64,000 bases of DNA from Flavobacterium limnosediminis JC2902. GTDB taxonomy: Bacteria > Bacteroidota > Bacteroidia > Flavobacteriales > Flavobacteriaceae. Location of the stretch: contig NZ_AVGG01000002.1 in assembly GCF_000498535.1 (NCBI RefSeq), forward strand, positions 62,001 through 126,000. Direction: 5' to 3'. This document shows positions 39,286-47,914 of the stretch, piece by piece. Position 1 is the stretch's first letter; the number at the start of each line of letters is the position of its first letter. Under the pieces are notes generated by a model. That model was given only the letters and a program-made list of their open reading frames with translations. It searched no databases and was not told the origin of the DNA. Made by a program: the position numbers and the translations under genes.

Positions 39286-39319
39286 TTTAGGCCTTGGAAA
39301 GAACTTCCAAAGGCCTAAA
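39286..39319 (-). terminator. Hairpin between rplL and rpoB
   Basis: TTTAGGCCTTGGA (39286-39298) and TCCAAAGGCCTAAA (39306-39319) form a long stem just after the rplL stop on the minus strand. Similar partial terminators between rplL and rpoB are known in E. coli, where they let ribosomal proteins be made in excess over polymerase. Confidence 0.8.
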
Positions 39320-39344
39320 CCTAAATTATTTAACTTAGTTTAGC

Positions 39345-39713
39345 TTATTTAAGCTCAACTACAGCTCCAGCTTCTTCTAAAGCTTTCTTAAGACCTTCAG
39401 CTTCGTCTTTAGAAACACCTTCTTTAACGTTAGTTGGCGCAGCATCCACTAAGTCTTTAGCTTCTTTAAGACCTAAACCTGTTAATTCTTTAACAGCTTT
39501 AACAACTCCTAATTTAGAAGCACCAGCCTCTTTCAAGATTACAGTGAATTCTGTTTGCTCTTCAGCAGCAGCTTCACCTCCACCTGCAGCAACTACTACA
39601 GCAGCAGCAGCTGGCTCGATACCATACTCGTCTTTTAATATTGTTGCTAATTCGTTAACTTCTTTAACTGTTAAGTTAACTAATTGTTCTGCGAATTGTT
39701 TCAAATCTGCCAT
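39345..39713 (-). CDS. rplL: 50S ribosomal protein L7/L12
   Basis: Stalk protein of the large subunit that recruits translation GTPases. The 122-residue protein has the N-terminal dimerisation helix ([20 protein letters not shown]), an Ala-rich hinge (about 36-50) and the C-terminal domain ([20 protein letters not shown]). It is 52 bp after rplJ and is followed by a hairpin. Confidence 0.98.
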   Translation of the reverse strand: MADLKQFAEQLVNLTVKEVNELATILKDEYGIEPAAAAVVVAAGGGEAAAEEQTEFTVILKEAGASKLGVVKAVKELTGLGLKEAKDLVDAAPTNVKEGVSKDEAEGLKKALEEAGAVVELK

Positions 39714-39765
39714 TTTTTCTATCTTTTAAAATGATTTGTAATTATATAATTTATTTGTGCGCAAT

Positions 39766-40263
39766 TTATTCAGCTCCCTCTTCGTCTTTGAATTGGTTCT
39801 TAAGAGCAGATATAACTCTTTGAGCTGGGGATTGTAATAATCCGATGATTTCTCCGATAACCTCTTCTTTAGATTTAAGAGCTGCTAACGAATCAAGTAA
39901 GTTATCTCCAATGTAGATTTCTTCGTTGATGTAAGCACCTTTCAATAAAGGCTTATCAGATTTCTTACGGAATTCTTTGATAATTTTTGCAGGACCGTTT
40001 GCAGTCTCAGCAATTAATATAGAAGTGTTTCCTTTTAAAACGGTAGATAACTCACCGAAGTTGCTTTCAGAAGCTTCCATTGCTTTTTCAAGTAATGTAT
40101 TCTTAACAACCTCTAATTTGATACCTGCTTTAAAACAAGCTCTTCTTAAGTTTGAAGTAGTTTCTGCATTAAGTCCAGAAATGTCTGCCAAATAAACAAC
40201 ATTCACCCCAGCTAACTGTGCAGTTAAATCTTCAATCGCGATTGATTTTTCTTCTCTAGTCAT
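39766..40263 (-). CDS. rplJ: 50S ribosomal protein L10
   Basis: Base of the ribosomal stalk, binding 23S rRNA and the L7/L12 dimers through its C-terminal helix. The 165-residue length and the start MTREEKSIAIEDLTAQL fit the family. In other bacteria L10-L12 represses its own mRNA; no specific structure could be assigned here. Confidence 0.97.
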   Translation of the reverse strand: MTREEKSIAIEDLTAQLAGVNVVYLADISGLNAETTSNLRRACFKAGIKLEVVKNTLLEKAMEASESNFGELSTVLKGNTSILIAETANGPAKIIKEFRKKSDKPLLKGAYINEEIYIGDNLLDSLAALKSKEEVIGEIIGLLQSPAQRVISALKNQFKDEEGAE

Positions 40264-40285
40264 ACTAAAAATTTTTAACTACCAA

Positions 40286-40975
40286 TTAAACTGCTTTAGG
40301 ATCTAAAGCAATTGCAGGACTCATCGTAGATGAAATGTGGATACTTTTAATATAAGTACCTTTCGCTGCAGTTGGTTTCAATTTGATTAATGTTTGAATA
40401 ATTTCGTGAGCGTTCTCCGTGATTTTTTGAGCATCAAAAGAAATTCTTCCGATTCCAGCGTGAACGATTCCTGTTTTATCAACTTTAAAGTCGATTTTAC
40501 CAGCTTTAACTTCTTCAACAGCTTTCGCCACATCCATAGTTACAGTACCTGTTTTAGGGTTTGGCATTAAACCTCTTGGACCTAACACACGTCCTAACGG
40601 ACCTAATTTTCCCATAACAGCAGGCATAGTGATGATTACATCAATATCTGTCCAACCGTCTTTGATTTTTTGTAAATAGTCATCTAAACCTACGTGGTCT
40701 GCACCAGCAGCTTTAGCTTCCGCTTCTTTATCCGGAGTAACTAATGCTAATACTCTAACGTCTTTACCGGTACCGTGAGGTAAAGTAACAACGCCTCTTA
40801 CCATTTGATTCGCTTTTCTAGGATCTACCCCTAATTTCACTGCGATATCAACAGACTCATCAAATTTTGCAGAAGCAACTTCTTTAATCAATGCAGATGC
40901 ATCCTTTAAAGAATATAATTTGTTCTTCTCAATTTTTGCTGCAGCCTCTTTTTGCTTTTTTGTCAATTTTGCCAT
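40286..40975 (-). CDS. rplA: 50S ribosomal protein L1
   Basis: L1-stalk protein of the large subunit and, in other bacteria, a repressor of the L11-L1 mRNA. The 229-residue protein has the signature [18 protein letters not shown]. It lies 18 bp after rplK and 22 bp before rplJ, in one operon. Confidence 0.98.
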   Translation of the reverse strand: MAKLTKKQKEAAAKIEKNKLYSLKDASALIKEVASAKFDESVDIAVKLGVDPRKANQMVRGVVTLPHGTGKDVRVLALVTPDKEAEAKAAGADHVGLDDYLQKIKDGWTDIDVIITMPAVMGKLGPLGRVLGPRGLMPNPKTGTVTMDVAKAVEEVKAGKIDFKVDKTGIVHAGIGRISFDAQKITENAHEIIQTLIKLKPTAAKGTYIKSIHISSTMSPAIALDPKAV

Positions 40976-40993
40976 GTCTTTTTCTTTTTACGA

Positions 40994-41431
40994 TTAAAAA
41001 GGAGCTGTTCCTGATACTGTTATACCCATAGATCTAGCTGTTCCGGCAACCATACTCATTGCTTTTTCGATTTCGAAAGCATTTAAGTCAGCCATTTTGT
41101 CTTCAGCAATAGTTCTAATTTGATCCCAAGTAACGTTAGCTACTTTTTTACGGTTCGGTTGCCCTGAACCAGACTTTAATTTAGCTGCCTCTAACAATTG
41201 AATTGCAGCCGGTGGCGTTTTAACAACAAAGTCAAAAGACTTGTCTTTATACACAGTAATTTGTACTGGTAAAACTTTGCCTGGTTTATCTTGTGTTCTA
41301 GCATTGAACTGCTTACAGAACTCCATGATATTAACTCCAGCAGCCCCCAAAGCAGGTCCAACCGGTGGCGAAGGATTCGCGGCACCTCCCTTAACTTGTA
41401 GTTTAACTACTTTACTAATTTCTTTAGCCAT
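40994..41431 (-). CDS. rplK: 50S ribosomal protein L11
   Basis: GTPase-centre protein of the large subunit, also needed for stringent-response signalling. The 145-residue protein shows [20 protein letters not shown] and the C-terminal [10 protein letters not shown]. It lies 66 bp after nusG. Confidence 0.98.
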   Translation of the reverse strand: MAKEISKVVKLQVKGGAANPSPPVGPALGAAGVNIMEFCKQFNARTQDKPGKVLPVQITVYKDKSFDFVVKTPPAAIQLLEAAKLKSGSGQPNRKKVANVTWDQIRTIAEDKMADLNAFEIEKAMSMVAGTARSMGITVSGTAPF

Positions 41432-41497
41432 TTTTAAAAAAATTTAGCACATCTATCAATTGGAAGCGATTGATGTGGGTTATTATATGTAACGATA

Positions 41498-42049
41498 TTA
41501 TACTTTTTCAACTTGCATAAAACTCAATTCCAACGGTGTCTTTCTTCCGAAAATTTTCACCATTACTTCAAGTTTACGCTTTTCTTCATTCACTTTTTCA
41601 ACAGTTCCGTTGAAACCATTGAAAGGCCCGTCGATTACTTTCACAGTTTCACCAACCGAATACGGTATAGCACCCTGATCTACCTTCACAGATAACTCAT
41701 CCACTTTACCTAACATCCTGTTAACTTCTGCCTGCCTTAACGGAACAGCTTCTCCTCCTTTTGTTTCACCCAAAAAACCAATTACACCGGTAATCGATTT
41801 AATGATGTGTGGAATTTCTCCGGTTAAGTTAGCCTCGATCATAACGTATCCAGGAAAATAAACACGGTCTTTACTGATCTTTTTTCCATCACGCACCTGT
41901 ACTACCTTTTCAGTAGGAACCAATACCTGTGAAATATAATCTCCCATACCCAAACGGTTAATTTCCGTTTCGATATAGTTTTTTACCTTGTTTTCCTGTC
42001 CGCTAACCGCTCTAACTACATACCATTTTTTGACATTATTATCAATCAT
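41498..42049 (-). CDS. nusG: Transcription termination/antitermination factor NusG
   Basis: Transcription elongation factor that bridges RNA polymerase to Rho or ribosomal protein S10. The 183-residue protein has the N-terminal NGN domain (WYVVRAVSGQENKVKNYIET) and the C-terminal KOW domain (VKVIDGPFNGFNGTVEKVNE). It follows secE after 10 bp. Confidence 0.97.
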   Translation of the reverse strand: MIDNNVKKWYVVRAVSGQENKVKNYIETEINRLGMGDYISQVLVPTEKVVQVRDGKKISKDRVYFPGYVMIEANLTGEIPHIIKSITGVIGFLGETKGGEAVPLRQAEVNRMLGKVDELSVKVDQGAIPYSVGETVKVIDGPFNGFNGTVEKVNEEKRKLEVMVKIFGRKTPLELSFMQVEKV

Positions 42050-42059
42050 ATCAAAAAAA

Positions 42060-42257
42060 TTAAGCTTTTAACCAATTAAAGAAAAATCCTAATGCTTTAG
42101 CAAAAACGGAATCAACTCCCCAAGTCGCTAATGCAAATAATATAGAAAATAAAGCTACTACTATAGTTAACTTTTGCACTTCAGCCCATTCCGGCCAAGT
42201 AACATTTGATTTTAACTCTTCAAATGCTTCCGTTATGTAATTAACAACCTTTGTCAT
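42060..42257 (-). CDS. secE: Preprotein translocase subunit SecE
   Basis: Small essential membrane subunit of the Sec translocon, 65 residues from the ATG at 42257 (MTKVVNYITEAFEELKSNV). The amphipathic region with VTWPEWAEVQK and the single membrane helix (about 27-47) are typical. An open frame extends 15 codons further upstream but runs through the tRNA-Trp gene, so that start is rejected. The gene starts 15 bases after the tRNA 3' end and is presumably released by tRNA processing. Confidence 0.95.
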   Translation of the reverse strand: MTKVVNYITEAFEELKSNVTWPEWAEVQKLTIVVALFSILFALATWGVDSVFAKALGFFFNWLKA

Positions 42258-42272
42258 TATATATTGCTTTTG

Positions 42273-42343
42273 CACGGGCGGAGGGATTCGAACCCCCATC
42301 AACGGTTTTGGAGACCGCTATTCTACCCTTGAACTACGCCCGT
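42273..42343 (-). tRNA. tRNA-Trp (CCA)
   Basis: A 71-base cloverleaf on the minus strand with acceptor stem ACGGGCG/CGCCCGT, T-arm GGGGGTTCGAATCCCTC and anticodon loop CTCCAAA, giving CCA. No CCA tail is encoded. The position between tuf and secE is conserved in many bacteria. Confidence 0.96.
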
Positions 42344-42349
42344 TTGTTT

Positions 42350-42379
42350 AAAAAACCAGCAGCGAACCGCTGGTTTTTT
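42350..42379 (-). terminator. Terminator after tuf
   Basis: AAAAAACCAGC (42350-42360) and GCTGGTTTTTT (42369-42379) form an 11-bp stem between the tuf stop and tRNA-Trp, so secE expression may need read-through or its own promoter. Confidence 0.88.
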
Positions 42380-42395
42380 TATAATTGACTATGAA

Positions 42396-43583
42396 TTAGT
42401 CTAAGATTTCAGTTACCTGACCAGCACCTACAGTTCTACCACCTTCACGGATAGCGAAACGTAAACCTACTGATAAAGCGATTGGGCTTAACAATTGTAC
42501 GTCAATAGTTAAGTTATCACCTGGCATAACCATCTCAACTCCTGCAGGTAAAGAAATAGTACCTGTTACGTCAGTTGTACGTACGTAGAACTGTGGACGG
42601 TAGTTGTTGTGGAATGGAGTGTGACGTCCACCTTCTTCTTTTTTCAAGATATACACCTCAGCTTTGAAGTGAGCGTGTGGTTTTACAGATCCTGGCTTAA
42701 TGATAACCATTCCTCTTTTGATATCAGCTTTATCGATACCACGTAGCAATAAACCTACGTTATCTCCAGCTTCACCTCTATCAAGGATTTTACGGAACAT
42801 CTCAACTCCAGTAATTGTAGAAGTTAATTTTTCAGCACCCATACCGATGATTTCAACAGCATCTCCAGTATTAGCAACTCCAGTTTCGATACGACCTGTA
42901 GCAACAGTTCCACGACCTGTAATTGTAAATACGTCCTCAACTGGCATCAAGAATGGCTTCTCAACATCACGCATTGGCAATTCAATCCAGCTATCAACAG
43001 CATCCATTAACGCCATAACAGTAGCAACCCATTGAGGCTCACCATTTAAAGCACCTAATGCAGAACCTTGAACAACTGGTCCGTTATCACCATCATATTG
43101 ATAGAAAGACAATAAGTCTCTGATTTCCATCTCAACAAGCTCTAACAATTCAGCATCATCAACCATATCCACTTTATTCATGAATACTACCATTCTAGGC
43201 ACACCAACCTGACGACCTAAAAGGATGTGCTCACGAGTTTGTGGCATTGGACCATCTGTAGCAGCAACTACTAAGATAGCACCGTCCATCTGAGCAGCAC
43301 CAGTAACCATGTTCTTAACGTAATCCGCGTGACCTGGACAGTCAACGTGAGCGTAGTGACGGTTAGCTGTAGAGTACTCTACGTGAGAAGTGTTGATAGT
43401 AATACCTCTTTCTTTTTCTTCAGGAGCATTATCGATTTGATCGAATGATTTTGCTTCTGATAAACCAGCATCAGCTAATACTTTAGTAATAGCAGCAGTT
43501 AAAGTTGTTTTTCCGTGATCTACGTGTCCGATAGTACCAATATTTAAATGGGGCTTCGAACGATCAAAGGTTTCTTTTGCCAT
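42396..43583 (-). CDS. tuf: Elongation factor Tu
   Basis: GTPase that delivers aminoacyl-tRNA to the ribosome. The 395-residue protein has [10 protein letters not shown] (G1), DCPGHADYV (G3) and NKVDMVDD (G4). Only one copy is in this window. It lies between tRNA-Thr(GGT) and tRNA-Trp and has a -7 element 38 bases upstream. Confidence 0.99.
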   Translation of the reverse strand: MAKETFDRSKPHLNIGTIGHVDHGKTTLTAAITKVLADAGLSEAKSFDQIDNAPEEKERGITINTSHVEYSTANRHYAHVDCPGHADYVKNMVTGAAQMDGAILVVAATDGPMPQTREHILLGRQVGVPRMVVFMNKVDMVDDAELLELVEMEIRDLLSFYQYDGDNGPVVQGSALGALNGEPQWVATVMALMDAVDSWIELPMRDVEKPFLMPVEDVFTITGRGTVATGRIETGVANTGDAVEIIGMGAEKLTSTITGVEMFRKILDRGEAGDNVGLLLRGIDKADIKRGMVIIKPGSVKPHAHFKAEVYILKKEEGGRHTPFHNNYRPQFYVRTTDVTGTISLPAGVEMVMPGDNLTIDVQLLSPIALSVGLRFAIREGGRTVGAGQVTEILD

Positions 43584-43620
43584 GATTTAATAATTTAATC
43601 TTAGTTATATAATTAGTGTT

Positions 43621-43628
43621 CAAATTTA
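43621..43628 (-). promoter_or_regulatory. Possible internal tuf promoter, -7 element
   Basis: TAAATTTG on the minus strand matches TAnnTTTG, nine bases past the 3' end of tRNA-Thr(GGT) and 38 bases before the tuf ATG. Confidence 0.45.
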
Positions 43629-43636
43629 CATAATTG

Positions 43637-43708
43637 AGCCAATGACGGGAATTGAACCCGTGACCTCTTCCTTACCAAGGAAGCACTCTACCCCTGAGCT
43701 ACACCGGC
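43637..43708 (-). tRNA. tRNA-Thr (GGT)
   Basis: A 72-base cloverleaf on the minus strand with acceptor GCCGGTG pairing CATTGGC (two G-U pairs), anticodon stem CTTCC/GGAAG and loop TTGGTAA, anticodon GGT. It reads ACC/ACT and corresponds in position to thrT upstream of tufB in E. coli. Confidence 0.95.
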
Positions 43709-43806
43709 TTTTGTGTGTTCAGGAGCCAGTTTTCAGAATTTAGCCACCCAAATCCTTATTCCTAAATCCCTAATTCGACAATCATCGCATCACTTTGATG
43801 ACTTTG

Positions 43807-43888
43807 TGGGGAGAGCAGGATTCGAACCTGCGAAGATGTAATCAGCGGATTTACAGTCCGCCCTCGTTGGCCGCTTGAGTATCTCCCC
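43807..43888 (-). tRNA. tRNA-Tyr (GTA)
   Basis: An 82-base class II tRNA on the minus strand with acceptor GGGGAGA/TCTCCCC, a long variable arm, anticodon stem GCGGA/TCCGC and loop CTGTAAA, giving GTA. Confidence 0.96.
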
Positions 43889-43921
43889 AACTTTTTTTAT
43901 TTCCAGTCTCTTAAAAACCAG

Positions 43922-43995
43922 AGCCGATAGAGGGACTCGAACCCACGACCTGCTGATTACAAATCAGCTGCTCTAGCCAGCTGAGCTACACCGGC
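43922..43995 (-). tRNA. tRNA-Thr (TGT)
   Basis: A 74-base cloverleaf on the minus strand with acceptor GCCGGTG pairing TATCGGC, anticodon stem GCTGA/TCAGC and loop TTTGTAA, giving TGT. It is the first tRNA of the cluster. Confidence 0.95.
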
Positions 43996-44004
43996 AACTA
44001 CAAT

Positions 44005-44032
44005 AAAAAAAGTCCGCTATTTCTAACGGACT
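44005..44032 (-). terminator. Terminator after hpf
   Basis: AGTCCG and CGGACT flank a short loop (44011-44032), with a run of A on the plus strand (T tract on the minus strand) immediately beyond. It separates the rpsU-xer-hpf unit from the tRNA cluster. Confidence 0.8.
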
Positions 44033-44089
44033 GCAAATGTAGGGAATTTATTTTTTAATCAAAATAAAATCTATCTTTTTTTTATTTTT

Positions 44090-44392
44090 TTAAATATGCG
44101 GACTTAATTTTTCTTTTCTCTTTACCAAAAGACGCTCCAAAGAATCTACAGACAAATCAACCGCCTCTTCAAAAGACTTACTCTGTTTTTTAACCAAAAA
44201 ATCATCACCTGGCACCATCACTTTCACCTCTACAATCTTATTTTCCTTATCACTCGTATTATCCAACTTCAGGAAAACATCGGACGACACCACCCTGTCA
44301 TAATACTTTTCTAATTTATCTAATCGCTCCTGAACAAAATCTACTAATTTTCTGTCAATGTTAAAATTAACAGCATGAACATTTACCTTCAT
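44090..44392 (-). CDS. hpf: Ribosome hibernation-promoting factor (short form) / RaiA family
   Basis: A 100-residue member of the HPF/YfiA family that binds 30S subunits and promotes inactive 70S or 100S ribosomes in stationary phase. It has the beta-alpha-beta-beta-beta-alpha layout, with VQERLDKLEKYYDRVV and KKQSKSFEEAVDLSVDSLERLL as the helices. The C-terminal dimerisation domain of long HPF is absent. Together with rpsU in the same unit it ties this operon to ribosome function. Confidence 0.93.
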   Translation of the reverse strand: MKVNVHAVNFNIDRKLVDFVQERLDKLEKYYDRVVSSDVFLKLDNTSDKENKIVEVKVMVPGDDFLVKKQSKSFEEAVDLSVDSLERLLVKRKEKLSPHI

Positions 44393-44422
44393 AATAAAAA
44401 TTTTATTGGGTTACACTTTGAA

Positions 44423-45319
44423 TTATTTCTGGTTGCGCGGATGAGCATCTTGATAAACTCGCTTCAGTTCAGCCAAACTGCTGTGGGTATAGATTTGAGT
44501 AGAAGACAAACTTGCGTGACCTAACAATTCTTTTACTGAATTTAAATCGGCTCCATTATTAAGCAAGTGGGTTGCAAATGTGTGCCTAAGAACGTGGGGA
44601 CTCCTCTTTGTTTTTTCAGAGACAGTACTAAAGTAATCATTTATTAATCGATACACAAACGATTCACTTATTTTATGCCCGTTTTTATTTAATATTAACA
44701 AATCAGGATTTTCAATTACATTTAGACGATTTCTTTCAATAAGATAACGATTCAATAACACCACCGTACACTCCAGAAGCGGCAGAATTCGCTCCTTATT
44801 CCTCTTCCCCAAAACCTTAAGCGTCTTACTGTAGGGACTGTAATTTCCAACTTCAGTCGCAACCAATTCGGCACGACGCATCCCGGTAGCATAAAAAAGT
44901 TCGATAATCAAACGATTGCGAATCCCTTCAAAATCATCCGGATAATCATTTTCCTCAAACACCTGTTCAAGTTCTTTTTCAGAAAAAGGAATCTGCACCT
45001 TTTTAGGCGCTTTTAAGGACCTGTGTTTCTGAAGCGGATTCACCTCAATCTGTTTCGACCTGAGAAGGAATTTATAAAACGATTTAAGCGATGATATTTT
45101 CCGGTTGACCGAAATATTGGAAATATTATTTTCAACCAAGGAAACAATCCAACTGCGCACCTGAGAATAAACAACTGTTTCCAAAGTCGCATCGGCATCG
45201 TGCACTTTCAGGAAATCTTCAAATTCGGACACATCCTTGAGATAAGCAGTAAGCGTATGCGGAGAATAATTTTTCTCTTTCTGAAGGTAATCGCGATACG
45301 CCTGTTGAGTAGTAACCAT
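44423..45319 (-). CDS. Tyrosine recombinase, XerC/XerD-like
   Basis: Chromosome-dimer-resolution type tyrosine recombinase of 298 residues from the ATG at 45319 ([13 protein letters not shown]); a start 12 codons upstream is possible. The catalytic set is present: R in [10 protein letters not shown] in [11 protein letters not shown], HxxR in [15 protein letters not shown] in [11 protein letters not shown] and the nucleophile Y in IYTHSS. It lies between rpsU and hpf on the same strand, a conserved core-genome location, so it is not a sign of a mobile element. Confidence 0.93.
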   Translation of the reverse strand: MVTTQQAYRDYLQKEKNYSPHTLTAYLKDVSEFEDFLKVHDADATLETVVYSQVRSWIVSLVENNISNISVNRKISSLKSFYKFLLRSKQIEVNPLQKHRSLKAPKKVQIPFSEKELEQVFEENDYPDDFEGIRNRLIIELFYATGMRRAELVATEVGNYSPYSKTLKVLGKRNKERILPLLECTVVLLNRYLIERNRLNVIENPDLLILNKNGHKISESFVYRLINDYFSTVSEKTKRSPHVLRHTFATHLLNNGADLNSVKELLGHASLSSTQIYTHSSLAELKRVYQDAHPRNQK

Positions 45320-45389
45320 AAAAAAACCGTTAGATACAAAGTTATAAAACTTCATACACTAACGGTTATATTGCTATTCAAAATAAATA

Positions 45390-45584
45390 CTAGCTCTCTA
45401 AAGAGTCTCTTAAATTTTGAATGTAAGCTGCTTTTTGGATCTGAGCTCTTCTTGTTACAGATGGCTTAGTGAAAGCTTGACGTGCTCTTAACTGACGAAC
45501 AGTTCCGGTTTTGTCGAATTTTCTTTTATAGCGCTTTAATGCTCTATCGATATTCTCTCCGTCTTTAATTGGGATAATTAACAT
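45390..45584 (-). CDS. rpsU: 30S ribosomal protein S21
   Basis: A 64-residue small-subunit protein with the basic signature KRYKRKFDKTGTVRQLRARQ. In Bacteroidetes ribosomes bS21, with bS18 and bS6, is known to bury the anti-Shine-Dalgarno tail of 16S rRNA, which explains why most genes here lack Shine-Dalgarno sites. This gene is the exception: a perfect AGGAGGTG lies eight bases before its ATG. That makes translation a plausible sensor of bS21 supply (free anti-Shine-Dalgarno when bS21 is missing). Confidence 0.97.
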   Translation of the reverse strand: MLIIPIKDGENIDRALKRYKRKFDKTGTVRQLRARQAFTKPSVTRRAQIQKAAYIQNLRDSLES

Positions 45585-45592
45585 AATCTAGA

Positions 45593-45600
45593 CACCTCCT
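45593..45600 (-). promoter_or_regulatory. Full-length Shine-Dalgarno site of rpsU
   Basis: On the minus strand the leader reads AGGAGGTG with an eight-base spacer to ATG, an exact complement of the eight-base anti-Shine-Dalgarno sequence CACCUCCU. None of the neighbouring genes checked (tuf, rplK, nusG, hpf, prfC, gap) has anything similar. Confidence 0.93.
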
Positions 45601-45613
45601 CTCATTTAGGCTG

Positions 45614-45621
45614 CAAAACTA
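45614..45621 (-). promoter_or_regulatory. Probable rpsU promoter, -7 element
   Basis: TAGTTTTG on the minus strand matches TAnnTTTG, 29 bases before the rpsU ATG. The leader would be only about 20-25 bases and would consist mostly of the Shine-Dalgarno region. Confidence 0.6.
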
Positions 45622-45657
45622 AAAATTTATTTTGAATTACGAAAGAAAAAACAGAAA

Positions 45658-45792
45658 ATAGAACATAGAAGCAAGAATCAAGAGAGTACAAGCCTCAGAA
45701 AGACGATACAAAAGCCCATTCACTAGAACGCTGTCAAACAAAAAAGCCAAGTCACAATTTCTTGTTTCTTGGCTCTTGCTTCTATGTTCTAT
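45658..45792. repeat. Long inverted repeat enclosing a terminator
   Basis: A perfect 19-bp inverted repeat (45658-45676 with 45774-45792) brackets a 97-bp stretch. The right arm contains TCTTGCTTCTATGTTCTAT, similar in style to the CTATTTT and TTCTATTCTCT strings elsewhere in the window. Confidence 0.9.
45741..45774 (-). terminator. Terminator after the acyl-CoA dehydrogenase gene
   Basis: AGCCAAG (45745-45751) and CTTGGCT (45768-45774) form a stem with a T tract on the minus strand, 27 bases after the stop codon. Confidence 0.7.
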
Positions 45793-45800
45793 CCTCTGTC

Positions 45801-46973
45801 TTAATGCTTTACAGCAGGCTGATAATTTTGTTTATCAAAAATCATTTTTGACAGAATCTCTTTTAATATTTCCGATGTTCCACCGCCTATTGGCCCTAAA
45901 CGACTGTCTCTTAACAAGCGCGCTAACGGATATTCTTCCATATAGCCGTAACCGCCCAACATCTGCAAACAACTGTAAATGGTTTCATCGGCCACTTTTG
46001 TTGATTTCAATTTAGCCATAGTAGCTTCTTTCACTACATATTCACCTTTATCCAATCGGGCAACGGCAGCATAATTAAACAACTTGCAATGCTCTACATC
46101 TGTTGCATGCTCCACAATTGTATGTCTTAATGCCTGGAACTTATCAATTGTTCTTCCAAATGCTTCGCGCTCTGACATATATCCTATAGCGTACTCGATG
46201 GCATACTCAGCACTTGCATGGGCATTTATCGCCATAATCAAGCGCTCTAATGCAAAATGCTGCATAATATACGGGAATCCTTTTCCTTCTTCACCCATTA
46301 AATTGGCAACAGGAATTTCAACATTATCAAATGCTATTTCAGCAGTATCAGAAGCTCTCCATCCCAATTTATCCAATTTTGTAGCGGAAATACCAGGAAG
46401 ATTACTGTCTACCAAAAACATGCTTATTCCCTTATTTCCTAGTTCCGGATTTGTTTTGGCAGCGACAACGTAATAATCTCCGTAAACACCGTTTGTTATG
46501 AAGGTTTTAGAGCCGTTAATAATATACTTGTCTCCGTCTTTTACAGCCGTTGTACGCATACCCGCAACATCACTACCCCCAAAAGGTTCCGTAATACACA
46601 AAGCCCCTATTTTATCACCGGAAATACTTGCTGCCAAATATTCCTGCTTTATTCTTTCATCACCTTCTGCATTCAAATGAGTCATTGCTAAATAGGAATG
46701 GGCCCACATCGCTGCAGCAAAACCACCGGATTTGATTCTTTGAAGTTCCTCTAAAAAGATGACCGTATAAAACAAATCCAGATTCAATCCTCCATAAGCT
46801 TCAGGGTAGCGCAATCCAAAGAAACCCATTTCACCAAATTTCTTCCAGATAAATCGCTCTATAGTTCCTGTTTTTTCCCATTTTTCAATATGCGGAACGA
46901 CTTCTTTCTGCAAAAAATCACGCAAACTTTCTCTAAATAATTGATGCTCTTCAGTAAAATATATTGAATTCAT
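45801..46973 (-). CDS. Acyl-CoA dehydrogenase
   Basis: FAD-dependent enzyme that introduces the alpha-beta double bond in acyl-CoA esters, 390 residues. The FAD and substrate regions ALCITEPFGGSDVAGMRT and KTFITNGVYGDYYVVAAKT are present, as are the C-terminal QMLGGYGYMEEYPLARLLRD and GPIGGGTSEILKEI blocks typical of the short/medium-chain and isovaleryl-CoA-like branch. It is monocistronic here; chain-length preference cannot be read from sequence. Confidence 0.95.
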   Translation of the reverse strand: MNSIYFTEEHQLFRESLRDFLQKEVVPHIEKWEKTGTIERFIWKKFGEMGFFGLRYPEAYGGLNLDLFYTVIFLEELQRIKSGGFAAAMWAHSYLAMTHLNAEGDERIKQEYLAASISGDKIGALCITEPFGGSDVAGMRTTAVKDGDKYIINGSKTFITNGVYGDYYVVAAKTNPELGNKGISMFLVDSNLPGISATKLDKLGWRASDTAEIAFDNVEIPVANLMGEEGKGFPYIMQHFALERLIMAINAHASAEYAIEYAIGYMSEREAFGRTIDKFQALRHTIVEHATDVEHCKLFNYAAVARLDKGEYVVKEATMAKLKSTKVADETIYSCLQMLGGYGYMEEYPLARLLRDSRLGPIGGGTSEILKEILSKMIFDKQNYQPAVKH

Positions 46974-47018
46974 ATAATTGGTATTGTTTTACTATTTTAA
47001 ATAGTTGATATAATAAAT

Positions 47019-47903
47019 TTAAAGGTTCAAATATAAGGCAATTATATCAACTTTATCAATAGGGAAATTCTTAATTTTTATTAAATCCTCTTTGCTTTTT
47101 ATATCCCCATTCATACTTCTGTAGGTCACAATCTCTTTGGCAAGATGGTATTTAAAGAACGGAAACTGCGACAATTCCCTCACAGAAGCATCATTAATAT
47201 TGAGTTTTCGGACATTCGGCGCGGCTAAAACACTAAAACACTTGTTTATGTTCGTAATCACTTCCGGAGACAACCCCCAAACGTCTTCCAACTGTTTCAT
47301 CGAAACAAAAGCACCAAACTTCTCCCGCTCTTTCAATATTCGTTCCGAAAGCGCCGGACCAATTCCGTATACTTTCATCAATTCTTCCTGCGTTGCCGAA
47401 TTTATGTCCGCAACCACGATTTTCTCTTTTTTATCGATCGTTTGTTTCGGATAATTTGCAAAGGAATTGTTTTTCGTTTTATTTTTTACCCAATCAGGAA
47501 ATTTGAAATAGGGCGCTATCTTGCCTAACAGCTCTTTTGAAATTTTAGTTACATTTTGAAATTCGGCAGCGGAATTCACATATTTATTTCCTTCCCGGAA
47601 TTTATGCAGACGATCAATTTCAGCAACCGACATCCCTAGTGTATATCCTTTATAATCTGAAATAAAATTGGGATTGAACGGATAGATTTTGTGCTTTTCG
47701 ATTCCTTTCTCTATTTTAAGACTGTCAATTTCCGATTGCAAAGCCAGCCATTCCTTAGCTTCCTGACTATCTGATTGGTTTGAAAAGGTGATTTCCGAAA
47801 AACAAAAATAATACGCTAACTGAATAAAAATCATCAGTAAAATAAGCGCAACAATACCACTCCGCTGCTCGCGGGTGTATTTAAAATAAGACGGGGTTTT
47901 CAT
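47019..47903 (-). CDS. Helix-hairpin-helix (ComEA-like) membrane-anchored protein
   Basis: A 294-residue protein with one membrane segment near the N terminus (about 15-33) and several helix-hairpin-helix motifs, the best being DINSATQEELMKVYGIGPAL followed by SERILKEREKFGAF, plus LNINDASVRELSQFPFF near the C terminus. ComEA proteins bind DNA at the cell surface during natural transformation; in Bacteroidetes such proteins are common, but transformation is not established from this. It lies 11 bp after the PspC-like gene in a three-gene unit with DUF2851. Confidence 0.85.
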   Translation of the reverse strand: MKTPSYFKYTREQRSGIVALILLMIFIQLAYYFCFSEITFSNQSDSQEAKEWLALQSEIDSLKIEKGIEKHKIYPFNPNFISDYKGYTLGMSVAEIDRLHKFREGNKYVNSAAEFQNVTKISKELLGKIAPYFKFPDWVKNKTKNNSFANYPKQTIDKKEKIVVADINSATQEELMKVYGIGPALSERILKEREKFGAFVSMKQLEDVWGLSPEVITNINKCFSVLAAPNVRKLNINDASVRELSQFPFFKYHLAKEIVTYRSMNGDIKSKEDLIKIKNFPIDKVDIIALYLNL

Positions 47904-47914
47904 AATTGGGAAGT

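Noticed and set aside
42258..42302. Longer N terminus for SecE
   Set aside because: The extra codons lie within the tRNA-Trp gene and its 3' flank.
42700..43035. 111-codon open frame opposite tuf
   Set aside because: Antisense shadow of a highly conserved gene with no start signals of its own.
44423..45319. Tyrosine recombinase as sign of a mobile element or integron
   Set aside because: It sits between rpsU and hpf, a conserved core location, with no att repeats or cargo genes; it fits a Xer-type housekeeping recombinase.
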